Source of the DNA: Phycicoccus duodecadis
GTDB taxonomy: Bacteria > Actinomycetota > Actinomycetes > Actinomycetales > Dermatophilaceae
Assembly (NCBI RefSeq): GCF_002846495.1
Contig: NZ_PJNE01000001.1
Location: forward strand, 496,001-560,000
DNA: 64,000 nt
Direction of reading: 5' to 3'
In this document: piece by piece, positions 20,380-30,788 of the stretch
Layout of the letters: every line of letters begins with the position of its first letter
Numbering within the stretch: the stretch's first letter is position 1
The notes under the pieces: generated by a model
What the model saw: the letters and a program-made list of their open reading frames with translations, nothing else
Told to the model about the DNA's origin: nothing
Databases searched by the model: none
Translations under genes and position numbers: made by a program

Positions 20380-20395
20380 GTGGAGGGAAGTGGGG
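20380..20395 (+). promoter_or_regulatory. MraZ-box-like pair facing the moxR operon
   Basis: GTGGAG-GGAA-GTGGGG on the plus strand has the same hexamers and 10-bp period as the mraZ-proximal box, in opposite orientation. Confidence 0.45.
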
Positions 20396-20505
20396 CAGAT
20401 GACCCCATCCGTGCCGTCGCCGGCCGACCTCCACCCGACCGGAGCGCCTCGACGCGGCCCGCCCCCCCGCACCGGCGCGCGCCGGACGAACCCTCACCCG
20501 CCCCT

Positions 20506-20551
20506 GGGTGGAGCGCGGTGGGGACACCGGGTGGAGCGCGGTGGGGACACC
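20506..20551 (+). repeat. 23-bp tandem direct repeat, each unit carrying an MraZ-box-like pair
   Basis: Two perfect adjacent copies of a 23-bp unit (20506-20528 and 20529-20551). Each contains GTGGAG-CGCG-GTGGGG with a 10-bp period (20508/20518 and 20531/20541). Together with the pairs at 20293 and 20380 this makes four identical-format pairs in the 453-nt divergent region. They sit 150-195 nt before the moxR start. Confidence 0.6.
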
Positions 20552-20700
20552 CCGGGGAAGCGCTCGTGGTGGCAGGGGTCGACGGCCGGGCGGCCGCTGC
20601 GGGAGAATCCGTGCTGCGACGCGCGTCGTGTAGCAGGATCGAGGGCACGCTGAGCCCGCCCGGTGCGTTGGGTGGAGCACGGACGATCGAAGGGACCCCC

Positions 20701-21702
<1,002 letters not shown>

Positions 21703-21707
21703 CCGCC

Positions 21708-22970
21708 GTGCGCGCCCTCCAGAGGACCCTCACCACCCGCGGCGCGGCCTTCGCCGGCTGCGGGCTGGTGCTCGTGGCCGCCGGGATCCTGCTCGGCCAG
21801 ACCGACGTCACCCGGGTCGGCGTGCTGCTGCTCGCGCTCACCGGCGCCTCGCTCTTCCTCACCCGCCGGCACGGCCTGCGCCTCGAGGTCTCGCGCAGCG
21901 TCTCCCCGGGGCGGGTCGCCATCGACCAGCGCTCGGTGGTGTCGGTGCGGGTGCGCAACCTGGAGTCGAGCCCCACGCCGGTGCTGATGGCCGAGGAGTC
22001 CATCGACTACGCCCTCGGCGACCGGCCCCGGTTCGTGCTCCCGTCGATGCGCCCCGGCGCGGTGCGCGAGGTGCAGTACTCGGTGCGGGCCCACACCCGG
22101 GGGGTGCACCACGTGGGCCCGCTGCGCGTGCGGGTGCGCGACCCGTTCGGGCTCACCCTGCGCACCGCCGCAGTCAGTGGTGAGGGCGAGGTGGTGGTGC
22201 TGCCGCGGGTCGTGCCGCTCGGCGCCGCCGGCTCGCTGGGCAGCGGGATGGGCAGTGAGGGCTCGGTGCCGCACATGGTGGCGCTGCACGGCGAGGACGA
22301 CCAGACCATCCGCGAGTACCGCGACGGCGATGACCTGCGCCGCATCCACTGGCCCGCGACCGCCCGCACCGGCGACCTGATGGTGCGCCAGGAGGACCGC
22401 CCCGCCAAGCGCCGGGCTGTCGTCCTGCTCGACACCCGCGCGGGGGGGCACGCCGGCTCGGGGCGGGCGAGCTCGCTCGAGTGGTGCGTCACGGCGGCCG
22501 CCTCGGTGGTGGCCCACCTCGAGGGGGCGGCCTACGCGGTGCACCTGCTCACGGCCGACGCCGGCACCGAGCAGCACACCCGCCACGACGACTCCCTCGA
22601 GGCCGCGCTCGACGCGTTGGCCCGGGTCACCGCCGGCGCCGACGAGGGCCTGCGCGCGGTGCTCCACGACGCCAGTGCCCTCACCGCCCAGGGCGGGCTC
22701 GTGGTCTACGTCGGCGGCCCGCTGCCCGACGACGACGCCCACACCCTCGCCGCGCTCCGCCAGCCCGGCTCCAGCGGGGTCGCCCTCGTCGTCGACCGCC
22801 CGTCGTTCGGGCGGGTGCCGCCCGCCGTGGGCGAGGCCGCCCCCGCCGAGGCCACCACCGCGTCGCTGCGCGCCTCGGGCTGGCTCACCACCACCGTCGA
22901 CGCCGCCACCGGCCCTGCCGAGGCCTGGGCCGCTGTCGTGGCGGGCTCGCTCACGGGGCTGGCCCGATGA
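21708..22970 (+). CDS. DUF58 domain protein, 420 aa
   Basis: Membrane-associated DUF58 protein, the usual partner of MoxR ATPases. Two hydrophobic segments lie near residues 12-48 (AAFAGCGLVLVAAGILLG and VGVLLLALTGASLFL). The DUF58 signature is at about 195-225 (TIREYRDGDDLRRIHWPATA), with a VWA-like fold expected after it (VVLLDTRAGGHAGSGRA). The GTG start lies 5 nt after moxR, and the stop overlaps the next ATG (ATGA), so the three genes form one transcript. The function is unknown beyond complex formation. Confidence 0.88.
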   Translation: MRALQRTLTTRGAAFAGCGLVLVAAGILLGQTDVTRVGVLLLALTGASLFLTRRHGLRLEVSRSVSPGRVAIDQRSVVSVRVRNLESSPTPVLMAEESIDYALGDRPRFVLPSMRPGAVREVQYSVRAHTRGVHHVGPLRVRVRDPFGLTLRTAAVSGEGEVVVLPRVVPLGAAGSLGSGMGSEGSVPHMVALHGEDDQTIREYRDGDDLRRIHWPATARTGDLMVRQEDRPAKRRAVVLLDTRAGGHAGSGRASSLEWCVTAAASVVAHLEGAAYAVHLLTADAGTEQHTRHDDSLEAALDALARVTAGADEGLRAVLHDASALTAQGGLVVYVGGPLPDDDAHTLAALRQPGSSGVALVVDRPSFGRVPPAVGEAAPAEATTASLRASGWLTTTVDAATGPAEAWAAVVAGSLTGLAR

Positions 22971-25282
22971 GCCGGGTCCGCGGCGTCGACGTCGCGCTGG
23001 CCGCGCTGGCCGCACTCGTCGTCACCCTGCCGCTCTCCGACCTCTTCACGCCCACCGCGGCGTGGGCCCGCCCGAGCATCCTGCTGGTGCTGGCCGTCGC
23101 CCTGTCCGGTATCGGGATGCGGGCGCTGACCGCCGTGCGCCCGCTCGTCGTGGCCGGGCAGGCCCTGGTGCTGCTCGAGGCCGCGGCGCTGCTGCACGGG
23201 CAGGGCCACCTGGCCCGGGGCATCCTGCCGACCCCCGACACCGCACGCGCCGCGGGCGTGCTGTTCGGCGAGGCCTACCGGACGGTCACGCAGTACTCGG
23301 CGCCCGCGCCCGCGGACCGGGGCACCACCCTGGCCATCAGCGTCTTCGTCGGGCTCGCCGCCCTGGCCGTCGACGCCATCGCCGTCACCTACCGCAGCCC
23401 CGCCCTGGCGGGAATCCCCCTGCTCGCCGCGTTCCTCGCGGCCGCCACCAACACCACCGCCGGCCTGGCCGCCTGGCTGGTCGTGCCGCCGGGGCTGCTG
23501 TGGCTGGCGATGGTCGGGCGCCAGGGCGTCGGGGCACTGCGGGCGTGGGGCGGCACCGTGGAGGTGGGCTCCACCCGTCCCACCGACCCCGCGGGCTCCT
23601 TCGCCACGGTCGCGCGTTCGGTGGGGGTGCTGGCCCTGGGCGCCGCCGTCGTCCTGCCCGGCCTCGTCCCGCACCTGCCACCGACCTTCCTGGCCGAGGG
23701 CCTGGCGCGCGGCGACCGCGGTACCGGGGGCGGCGGCACGGTGCGCCTGTCGACCAGCATCGACATCGCCCGCGACCTGGCCGAGCGCTCCACCGACCCG
23801 GTGCTGGTCTACCGCACCACCGCCGACGACCCCGAGCCGCTGCGCGTGGGGCTGCTCGACACCTACCAGGGCGGGCGCTGGCTGTCCTCGTCCGACGCCA
23901 CCTTCGTACCGGTCGACGGGCAGCTGCCCGGCAGCACGGCCGGCCCCGAGGTCGCGCGGACCACCGAACGCATCGAGGTGACCAGCTCGGGCATCGGGCT
24001 CCCCCAGGTGGCACTGCCCGCGAACGCCATCGGCGCGCCGTTCCCCGCCGGCTCGTGGCGCCTCGACGCCAACGGCGTCGTCCAGCTCACCGCTCCGGTC
24101 GGGTCCTACACCGTCGACTACCAGGCGCTGACCCCCACCGCCGACCAGTTCGCGGGGACCCCCACCGGTGATGTCGTCCAGGCCGACCTGCGCGTCGACC
24201 GCCAGGCCGAGCGCGCCGTCACGGCCCTGCTGGGCCGGATCACGGAGGGCGGGCAGACCCCGCTCGAGAAGGCCGTGGCGATCCAGGCTCACCTGCGCTC
24301 GTCCGAGTACACCTACTCCGAGGACCTGGTGGACGAGACCGCGGCGGGGCAGCGGTCCGAGGAGCCCCTCGTCCGCTTCCTCGACACCAAGCGCGGGTAC
24401 TGCGTGCAGTTCTCCACCGCGATGATCATGCTGGCGCGCGAGGCCGGCATCCCGGCCCGGATGGCGGTGGGCTTCCTGCCGGGCCAGGTCGACGGCGACG
24501 AGCGCGTCGTGCGCGCCGACGACGCCCACGCGTGGCCCGAGCTGTACTTCCCGCAGCTGGGCTGGATGCGCTTCGAGCCGACGCCCGGGGTCCGCAGCGG
24601 CATCGCCCCCGCGTACACCACCCGCCAGAGCGCCCCCGAAGGGAGCGCCCTACCGGTGCCGACCCCGTCGGCGTCGGCCAGCAGCGGGACGGCCACCCGG
24701 CCGCAGGGCGACGTCACCGCCGACACGCCCCAGGGCCCGAGCACCGGCTCCACCTCCTCCGGCGTCCTGGACGCGGTGGCGCGCCACTGGGCCACCGTCC
24801 TGGGCGTCCTCGGGGTCCTGCTGCTCGCGGCCCTCACGCCCTTCGGGGCGTGGCTGGCCCGGCGCCGGGCGCAGCGCCGGGCCCGCGACGACGCCGAGCG
24901 GGTGGAGGCCGAGTGGCAGTCGCTGCTGCTGCGCCTCGGCGACATCGGGCTGGTGCCCGGCGACGGCTCGACGCCGCGCCAGGCCTCCCGTGAGCTGGGC
25001 CGCGCCGCGTACCTCAGCCCCGAGGAGGACGCGGCCCTGGGGCGCGTCGTCGCCACCCTCGAGCGGGCGCGCTACGCCCGCCCGGGCGCCGACCTGCCCG
25101 ACGTCGCCGACGACGCGCGCACCGTGTGGCGGGCGGCACTGGGGCGGCGCCGGAGGGCGGACCGCGCCCGGGCGCTCCTCCTGCCCGAGGAGGGGCGCCG
25201 GCACTGGCTCTCGGTGCTGCGGGTGCCCGGGCAGCGGTCGGGAGCCGAGAGCCCCGACGACGAGGACGCGCCGGTGCGCTGA
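22967..25282 (+). CDS. TgpA-type membrane transglutaminase-like protein, 771 aa
   Basis: Multi-pass membrane protein with an external transglutaminase-like domain. Six or so N-terminal membrane segments run to about residue 240 (TgpA N-domain), then an exported region. The transglutaminase core has Cys about 479 in RGYCVQFSTAMIMLA and His about 520 in DDAHAWPELYFPQLGW, with FEPTPG after it. A Ser/Thr/Pro linker, one more membrane helix (about 605-625) and a basic DUF4129-like C-terminus follow. The ATG overlaps the DUF58 stop by 4 bp; an upstream in-frame extension is the DUF58 shadow. Substrate unknown; cell-envelope cross-linking or proteolysis is inferred. Confidence 0.9.
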   Translation: MSRVRGVDVALAALAALVVTLPLSDLFTPTAAWARPSILLVLAVALSGIGMRALTAVRPLVVAGQALVLLEAAALLHGQGHLARGILPTPDTARAAGVLFGEAYRTVTQYSAPAPADRGTTLAISVFVGLAALAVDAIAVTYRSPALAGIPLLAAFLAAATNTTAGLAAWLVVPPGLLWLAMVGRQGVGALRAWGGTVEVGSTRPTDPAGSFATVARSVGVLALGAAVVLPGLVPHLPPTFLAEGLARGDRGTGGGGTVRLSTSIDIARDLAERSTDPVLVYRTTADDPEPLRVGLLDTYQGGRWLSSSDATFVPVDGQLPGSTAGPEVARTTERIEVTSSGIGLPQVALPANAIGAPFPAGSWRLDANGVVQLTAPVGSYTVDYQALTPTADQFAGTPTGDVVQADLRVDRQAERAVTALLGRITEGGQTPLEKAVAIQAHLRSSEYTYSEDLVDETAAGQRSEEPLVRFLDTKRGYCVQFSTAMIMLAREAGIPARMAVGFLPGQVDGDERVVRADDAHAWPELYFPQLGWMRFEPTPGVRSGIAPAYTTRQSAPEGSALPVPTPSASASSGTATRPQGDVTADTPQGPSTGSTSSGVLDAVARHWATVLGVLGVLLLAALTPFGAWLARRRAQRRARDDAERVEAEWQSLLLRLGDIGLVPGDGSTPRQASRELGRAAYLSPEEDAALGRVVATLERARYARPGADLPDVADDARTVWRAALGRRRRADRARALLLPEEGRRHWLSVLRVPGQRSGAESPDDEDAPVR

Positions 25283-25328
25283 CCCCGGCGAGTGGGCGGG
25301 CGCGACGACCCCGCACGGACTTTGGACG

Positions 25329-25366
25329 ACGAGAGCCGCGACCCCGGGCGGGGTCGCGGCTCTCGT
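25329..25366. terminator. Bidirectional terminator between the moxR operon and sigA
   Basis: A perfect 17-bp inverted repeat (329-345 with 350-366; loop GGGC) sits between two convergent genes, 46 nt after the transglutaminase stop and 16 nt after the sigA stop. It can serve both strands. Confidence 0.85.
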
Positions 25367-25382
25367 GTCGCGCGGGCCGTCC

Positions 25383-26951
<1,569 letters not shown>

Positions 26952-27070
26952 GGCTACCTTTCGTCGCGGAGACCGCGGTGGGGACATGGGAGTCCCGGGA
27001 ACGGCGGAGGGGGTCCGGGGCGGCACGCTCATCCGGTCGTCGGTCGGCTCGGGGGGAGGTGCGCACTACC

Positions 27071-27076
27071 ATTATA
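27071..27076 (-). promoter_or_regulatory. sigA promoter, consensus -10 TATAAT
   Basis: On the minus strand TTTATAATGG gives a perfect TATAAT in an otherwise G+C-rich region, placing the transcript start near 27064 and a leader of about 110 nt before sigA. The -35 position at 17-bp spacing reads GTGCTC, a weak match, so an activator or extended contacts may be needed. Confidence 0.7.
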
Positions 27077-27220
27077 AATCGTCGCGGCCCCCAGAGCACA
27101 TTCGATCCACCCCGGCGCGGCGCGGCACGGCGCTCCACGGGCCGCCCCCGCGCAGGGAACCCACGTGCGAGTGAGCGCGCACCATCCGGGCCCGGCTGCG
27201 CCCCAAGGCAGCTCGGGCGC

Positions 27221-27616
27221 TCAGCCCTTGACAGCGAGAACGGCGCAGGGGGCGTCGAGCAGGATGCGCTGCGCGTTGGAGCCGAGGATGAGCTTGCCGA
27301 CGGGGGTGCGCCGACGCAGGCCGATGACGATGAGGTCGGCGTCGGTCTCGTTCGCGACCGCGATCAGGTCCTCGGCGGGCTCGTTGCCGCGCACCAGCTG
27401 GCGCACCTCGACCTGGACGCCCTCGGCGCCGAGGCCGCTGGTGAGCTCGCGCAGCTCCTCCTCGGCCAGCCGGGAGGTCTCGTCGTCGAAGTCGCGGCTG
27501 CCGCGGTTCGAGTTGATGACCACGAGCGGCGTACTGCGCCCTCGCGCCTCCTCGATCGCCCTGTGCAGGGCCGCTCGGCCCTCCTTGGTGGGGACGAAGC
27601 CAACGACGATCGTCAC
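27221..27616 (-). CDS. Universal stress protein (UspA family), 131 aa
   Basis: Single-domain Usp of the ATP-binding type. The ATP motif G-x2-G-x9-G-S/T appears in modified form as IGLRRRTPVGKLILGSNAQR (about 98-117); the N-terminal strand is MTIVVGFVPTKEGRAAL. One domain of normal length, soluble. GAGGAGG lies just upstream of the ATG. Its promoter is separate from metX, 54 nt upstream. Role inferred from family: stress or energy-limitation response. Confidence 0.9.
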   Translation of the reverse strand: MTIVVGFVPTKEGRAALHRAIEEARGRSTPLVVINSNRGSRDFDDETSRLAEEELRELTSGLGAEGVQVEVRQLVRGNEPAEDLIAVANETDADLIVIGLRRRTPVGKLILGSNAQRILLDAPCAVLAVKG

Positions 27617-27670
27617 GGGTCCTCCTCTACGCCGGTACCGGTGTCGCCCGACCGTACCGCAGCACGGCCC

Positions 27671-28798
27671 TCATGCCCTGTCGAGGACCTCACCGATCAC
27701 CGCCCCCACCTGGGCGGTCTCGACGAGGAACCCGTCGTGGCCGTGGTCGGACTCGATGACGGTGAGGGTCGTGCCGGGGCGGGCGCGCACCATCTCCTGC
27801 GACAGCCGGAGCGGGTAGAGCCGGTCGGTGGTGACCCCCGCGACGTGGAGGCGGCCCGGGTATGCCTGGAGGGCCGCCGCGACGCCGCCGCGGTCGCGGC
27901 CGACGTCGTGGCTGTTCATGGCCTCGGAGAGCACGACGTAGCTGCCGGCGTCGAAGCGACGGGCCAGCTTGGCGGCGTGGTGGTCGAGGTAGCTCTCGAC
28001 GTCGTAGCGTCCGCCGCCGCCCAGCGGGTCCTCGCCGGGCCGGGGGCGCCGCCCGAAGCGCTGGTCGAGCTCACCCTCGTGGCGGTAGGTGATGTGGGCG
28101 ATACGGCGGGCGATGCCGAGCCCGGTGAGGGGTGCCCGTCCGGTGTCGTGGTAGTCGCCGTCGCGGTAGTCGGGGTCGGACCGGATCGCGAGCAGCTGGG
28201 GCTGGCACCAGGCCACCTGGTCCGCGGTGGTGGCGGCGGTCGAGGCCAGCACCAACGCGCGCTCGACGCGGCGGGGATGCGTGGCGGCCCACTCCAGGGC
28301 CCGCATCCCGCCCATCGACCCGCCGAGGACCAGGTGCCAGGCGTCGACGCCCAGGGCGTCGGCCAGCCGCGCCTCCACCTCGACCTGGTCGCGGATCGTC
28401 ACGAACGGGAACCGGCTCCCCCACGCCCGCCCGTCGGACGCCGCGGAGGCGGGGCCGGTGGTGCCCTGGCAGCCGCCGAGGACGTTGGCGGCCACGACGA
28501 AGTAGCGGTCGGTGTCGAGGGGCGCGCCGGGGCCGACCAGTCCCGGCCACCAGCCCGCGGTCGGGTGCCCCGGGCCGGCCTCCCCCACCACGTGGCTGTC
28601 GCCGGTGAGGGCGTGCTCGACCAGGATCGCGTTGTCGGCGGCGGGCGAGAGCGTCCCCCACGTCTCGTACGCGACCGTGACCGGCAGGGTGCCGCCGCGC
28701 TCGAGCCGAACCTCGCCCACGTCGGCGAACCGTCGGTCGCCGACGGGGTCGCCGGGACGCCAGGCGTCGCCGGTGGTCCGGATCGGGGTGGCCGTCAT
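27671..28798 (-). CDS. metX: Homoserine O-acetyltransferase MetX, 375 aa
   Basis: Alpha/beta-hydrolase-fold acyltransferase making O-acetyl-L-homoserine from homoserine and acetyl-CoA, the entry step to methionine. The nucleophile elbow LGGSMGGMRALEWA holds the catalytic Ser (about 155); YETWGTLS and VLVEHALTGDSHVVG fit the oxyanion region; the catalytic Asp/His are in the C-terminal part (DRLYPLRLSQEMV and ESDHGHDGFLVE). ATG 28798 has GAGGAG 7 nt upstream; the frame further upstream lies in the riboswitch. It pairs functionally with metY at 40077, also SAM-regulated. The known succinyl/acetyl ambiguity of the family remains. Confidence 0.94.
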   Translation of the reverse strand: MTATPIRTTGDAWRPGDPVGDRRFADVGEVRLERGGTLPVTVAYETWGTLSPAADNAILVEHALTGDSHVVGEAGPGHPTAGWWPGLVGPGAPLDTDRYFVVAANVLGGCQGTTGPASAASDGRAWGSRFPFVTIRDQVEVEARLADALGVDAWHLVLGGSMGGMRALEWAATHPRRVERALVLASTAATTADQVAWCQPQLLAIRSDPDYRDGDYHDTGRAPLTGLGIARRIAHITYRHEGELDQRFGRRPRPGEDPLGGGGRYDVESYLDHHAAKLARRFDAGSYVVLSEAMNSHDVGRDRGGVAAALQAYPGRLHVAGVTTDRLYPLRLSQEMVRARPGTTLTVIESDHGHDGFLVETAQVGAVIGEVLDRA

Positions 28799-28814
28799 GG
28801 AACTGCTCCTCGCA

Positions 28815-28924
28815 TCGCGCTTGCCGCTCCGGTCGGGAGACGGCCCGGTCATCACCCGGGGCACCCCACCGCGAGGAGGGTTGCCGCCCAGCAAACCGGG
28901 GTTTGGCGCTGGGACTCATGACCT
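28815..28924 (-). promoter_or_regulatory. SAM-IV riboswitch in the metX leader
   Basis: The RNA begins AGGUCAUGAG and matches the SAM-IV pattern: P1 GGUCAU/AUGACC, P2 CCCAGC/GCUGGG with inner CAAACC/GGUUUG, the conserved CGGCAACC, and GUGCCCCGGGUGA. The pseudoknot is visible: loop UCGCG (28870-28874) pairs with CGCGA (28815-28819). That 3' strand lies 3-4 nt before the GAGGAG Shine-Dalgarno of metX, suggesting that SAM binding blocks translation initiation. A -10 hexamer TACGAT (28931-28936) puts the transcript start at the first P1 bases. Confidence 0.93.
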
Positions 28925-28994
28925 GGAGCGATCGTACCGGCCCGAGCGCCGCGGCGGCGGGGTGGTTCCGCGGAGCGAACGCCCGCCCTCCCCC

Positions 28995-29036
28995 CGGTGG
29001 CACCGGCCCGGTGGCACCGGCCCGGTGGCACCGGCC
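28995..29036. repeat. Three tandem 14-bp palindromic units upstream of the metX promoter
   Basis: Three perfect copies of a 14-bp unit (28995-29008, 29009-29022, 29023-29036). Each contains the inverted repeat CCGGTG-G-CACCGG (the outer base supplied by the preceding unit or flank). They lie about 60-100 bp upstream of the metX -10 and past the 3' end of the DUF4192 gene. They may be a multi-site operator or form stacked terminator hairpins. Confidence 0.6.
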
Positions 29037-29081
29037 CGCCCCTGGCACAGCCGTGCCGGCAGCCGCTCGACGCCGGTCGCA

Positions 29082-30173
29082 TCACCCGGCCCGCTCCTCC
29101 GGTACGGCCGTGAGGCGCCGAGCCGCCGGGCGCAGGCCGGCGTCGACCATCCGGCCCAGCAGCACCGCGAGGCGGTACCCGGGCTCGAGCCGCACCGCGC
29201 GGTCGAGCGCGGCCCGGGCCAGGGCTCCGTCGCCGAGCGACCACGCCACCTGGGCGGCGGTCGTGCAGACCGCGGCGGCCTCGCCCGGGCGGTCGTCGGG
29301 CACGCCGCGGCACACCCCGAGCAGCAGGTCGAGCATCCGGCGCTGCTCCCCCGGGTCGCCGCTGTCGGCGCGCCAGGACCCTGCGCCCGCCCACCGCGGC
29401 ATCATCCGCTCGAGGAGGGCGACCACGGGCGGGTCGAGCTCGTGCCGGGGCAGCAGCCCCGGGGCCATCCAGGCGATGAGGGCGTCGCGCAGCTGGATGT
29501 CGGCCAGCGCCCCGGCGGCGACCCGCACCTCGTTCGACCACGCCGCGCTCCCCTCGACCGGCCGCGGACCGTCGGCCGTGGGGCCCAGCAGCGCGGCCCA
29601 CGCGCGGACCCCGCACCGACGGGCCTGCCGCGACCCCCGCGGGCCGCCGCGCACTCCCCCGGCCCGCCACGCCGTGCCGGGCGGCGGGTCGACGACGCGG
29701 TCGACGGCCTCGCGGCTGGCCAGCGGCGCCGACCCCAGGGCGACGAGGTCGGCCACGGCAGGGACGTCGGCGGCAGCGGGCACCGGGACCCCCTCGAGCG
29801 GGCAGCAGGCACCGCTGCACGTCGGCGAGTACCGGCGCCCGTCGCGCATGACGTACACCTCGGCCACGACGACCCCTTCGCGTTCGAGCCCCTCGACGAG
29901 CGCGCGCAGGAAGGGCTCGGACTCGTCGGGCTCGTCCTCGTACCCGAGGACCAGCACCCGACGCATCCCTTCGCGCACCAGGGGCTGCACGACACCGCCG
30001 ACGAAGGACCCGGGCGGGATGTCGGGCGGGGGCAGGTCGCACCGCACGACGCCGGCGATGCGGCCCTGCTGCAGCGCCACGACGACGGCGCTGCGCCGCG
30101 GGTGGTAGCCGAGCTGGTACGGGAGGGTGGCGAGCACGTCGCCGGGGTCACGGAGGCGGATCGGAGCTGTCAT
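29082..30173 (-). CDS. DUF4192 domain protein, 363 aa
   Basis: Soluble actinobacterial protein of the DUF4192 family; function unknown. Family features are the start TAPIRLRDPGDVLATLPYQL, then GYHPRRSAVVVALQ, VVRCDLPPPD and the segment VYVMRDGRRYSPTCSGACC. The C-terminal third is helical and TPR-like (AAAVCTTAAQVAWSLGDGAL and ARAALDRAVRLEPGYRLAVL). ATG 30173 is chosen because family homology begins there. Two TCGTCCACAG boxes 29 bp apart lie 52-89 nt upstream. Confidence 0.85.
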   Translation of the reverse strand: MTAPIRLRDPGDVLATLPYQLGYHPRRSAVVVALQQGRIAGVVRCDLPPPDIPPGSFVGGVVQPLVREGMRRVLVLGYEDEPDESEPFLRALVEGLEREGVVVAEVYVMRDGRRYSPTCSGACCPLEGVPVPAAADVPAVADLVALGSAPLASREAVDRVVDPPPGTAWRAGGVRGGPRGSRQARRCGVRAWAALLGPTADGPRPVEGSAAWSNEVRVAAGALADIQLRDALIAWMAPGLLPRHELDPPVVALLERMMPRWAGAGSWRADSGDPGEQRRMLDLLLGVCRGVPDDRPGEAAAVCTTAAQVAWSLGDGALARAALDRAVRLEPGYRLAVLLGRMVDAGLRPAARRLTAVPEERAG

Positions 30174-30224
30174 GCCCCCAACCTGCGCCGGCTCCGCCCG
30201 CGGCGGAACGGGCGAGGTCGGATC

Positions 30225-30262
30225 TGTGGACGACTCCCGCGTCGCGGCGCCCCTGTGGACGA
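30225..30262 (-). promoter_or_regulatory. Paired TCGTCCACA boxes upstream of the DUF4192 gene
   Basis: Two copies of TGTGGACGA (minus: TCGTCCACA) at 30225-30233 and 30254-30262, 29 bp start to start. The same pair with the same spacing occurs at 47822-47859. The core resembles a DnaA box (TTGTCCACA) with one or two changes. Function unknown. Confidence 0.5.
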
Positions 30263-30310
30263 CGGCCGTCAGCCGTGCCGTCCCTCGGGACCCGCAGGTC
30301 CGTCGGGGGC

Positions 30311-30691
30311 TCAGCCCACGACGTCGGACGGCACGGTGGATCCGCCGTCGGGGCCACGACCGACCGTGCGCTCCCACTCGAGGAACCGCTCGGTCTCCTC
30401 GACCACCGTGGTCGCCACCCAGCCCAGGACCATGGCGTCGTCGGCCAGGCCCAGGACTCCGAGGATGCCCTCGGGGAGCAGGTCGACCGGCGAGACCACG
30501 TAGGCGGCGCCGGCGACGACGAGCCCGAGCTTGACCATCGAGGTGCCGGTGTACTCGCCACTGCGGATGGCCGCGACCATCCGGGGCAGGGCGCCGGCGC
30601 GCTCGCCGATCGAGGGGCCGCCGGGGCGGGTCGCGGTGCGGACGGCACGCCCGAGGGCTCCGACGTAGGCGAGGGTGCGGGCACGGGCCAT
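30311..30691 (-). CDS. YkvA/DUF1232 family membrane protein, 126 aa
   Basis: Small protein of the YkvA (DUF1232) family; function unknown. The family core AAYVVSPVDLLPEGILGVLG followed by LADDAMVLGWV is at about residues 60-90 and is probably membrane-associated. ATG 30691 has GAGGAG 7 nt upstream; the longer open frame reaches into the EcsC gene and is rejected. It lies 97 nt after the EcsC-family gene, and both may be co-transcribed. Confidence 0.88.
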   Translation of the reverse strand: MARARTLAYVGALGRAVRTATRPGGPSIGERAGALPRMVAAIRSGEYTGTSMVKLGLVVAGAAYVVSPVDLLPEGILGVLGLADDAMVLGWVATTVVEETERFLEWERTVGRGPDGGSTVPSDVVG

Positions 30692-30788
30692 GGGTTGCTC
30701 CTCCTGGACGGCGGCGTGGGTCGCCTCGTGAACGGTCGGGGCCGGGTGGGGATTCCCGGCGGGGGCGCGCCCGGGTGGGCGCGCCCGG

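Noticed and set aside
20506..20551. CRISPR-like repeat
   Set aside because: The two copies are directly adjacent with no spacer, there are only two, and no cas gene is near.
20323..20700. In-frame N-terminal extension of the MoxR protein
   Set aside because: It crosses the repeats and divergent promoter region, has no MoxR homology, and GTG 20701 has its own ribosome-binding site.
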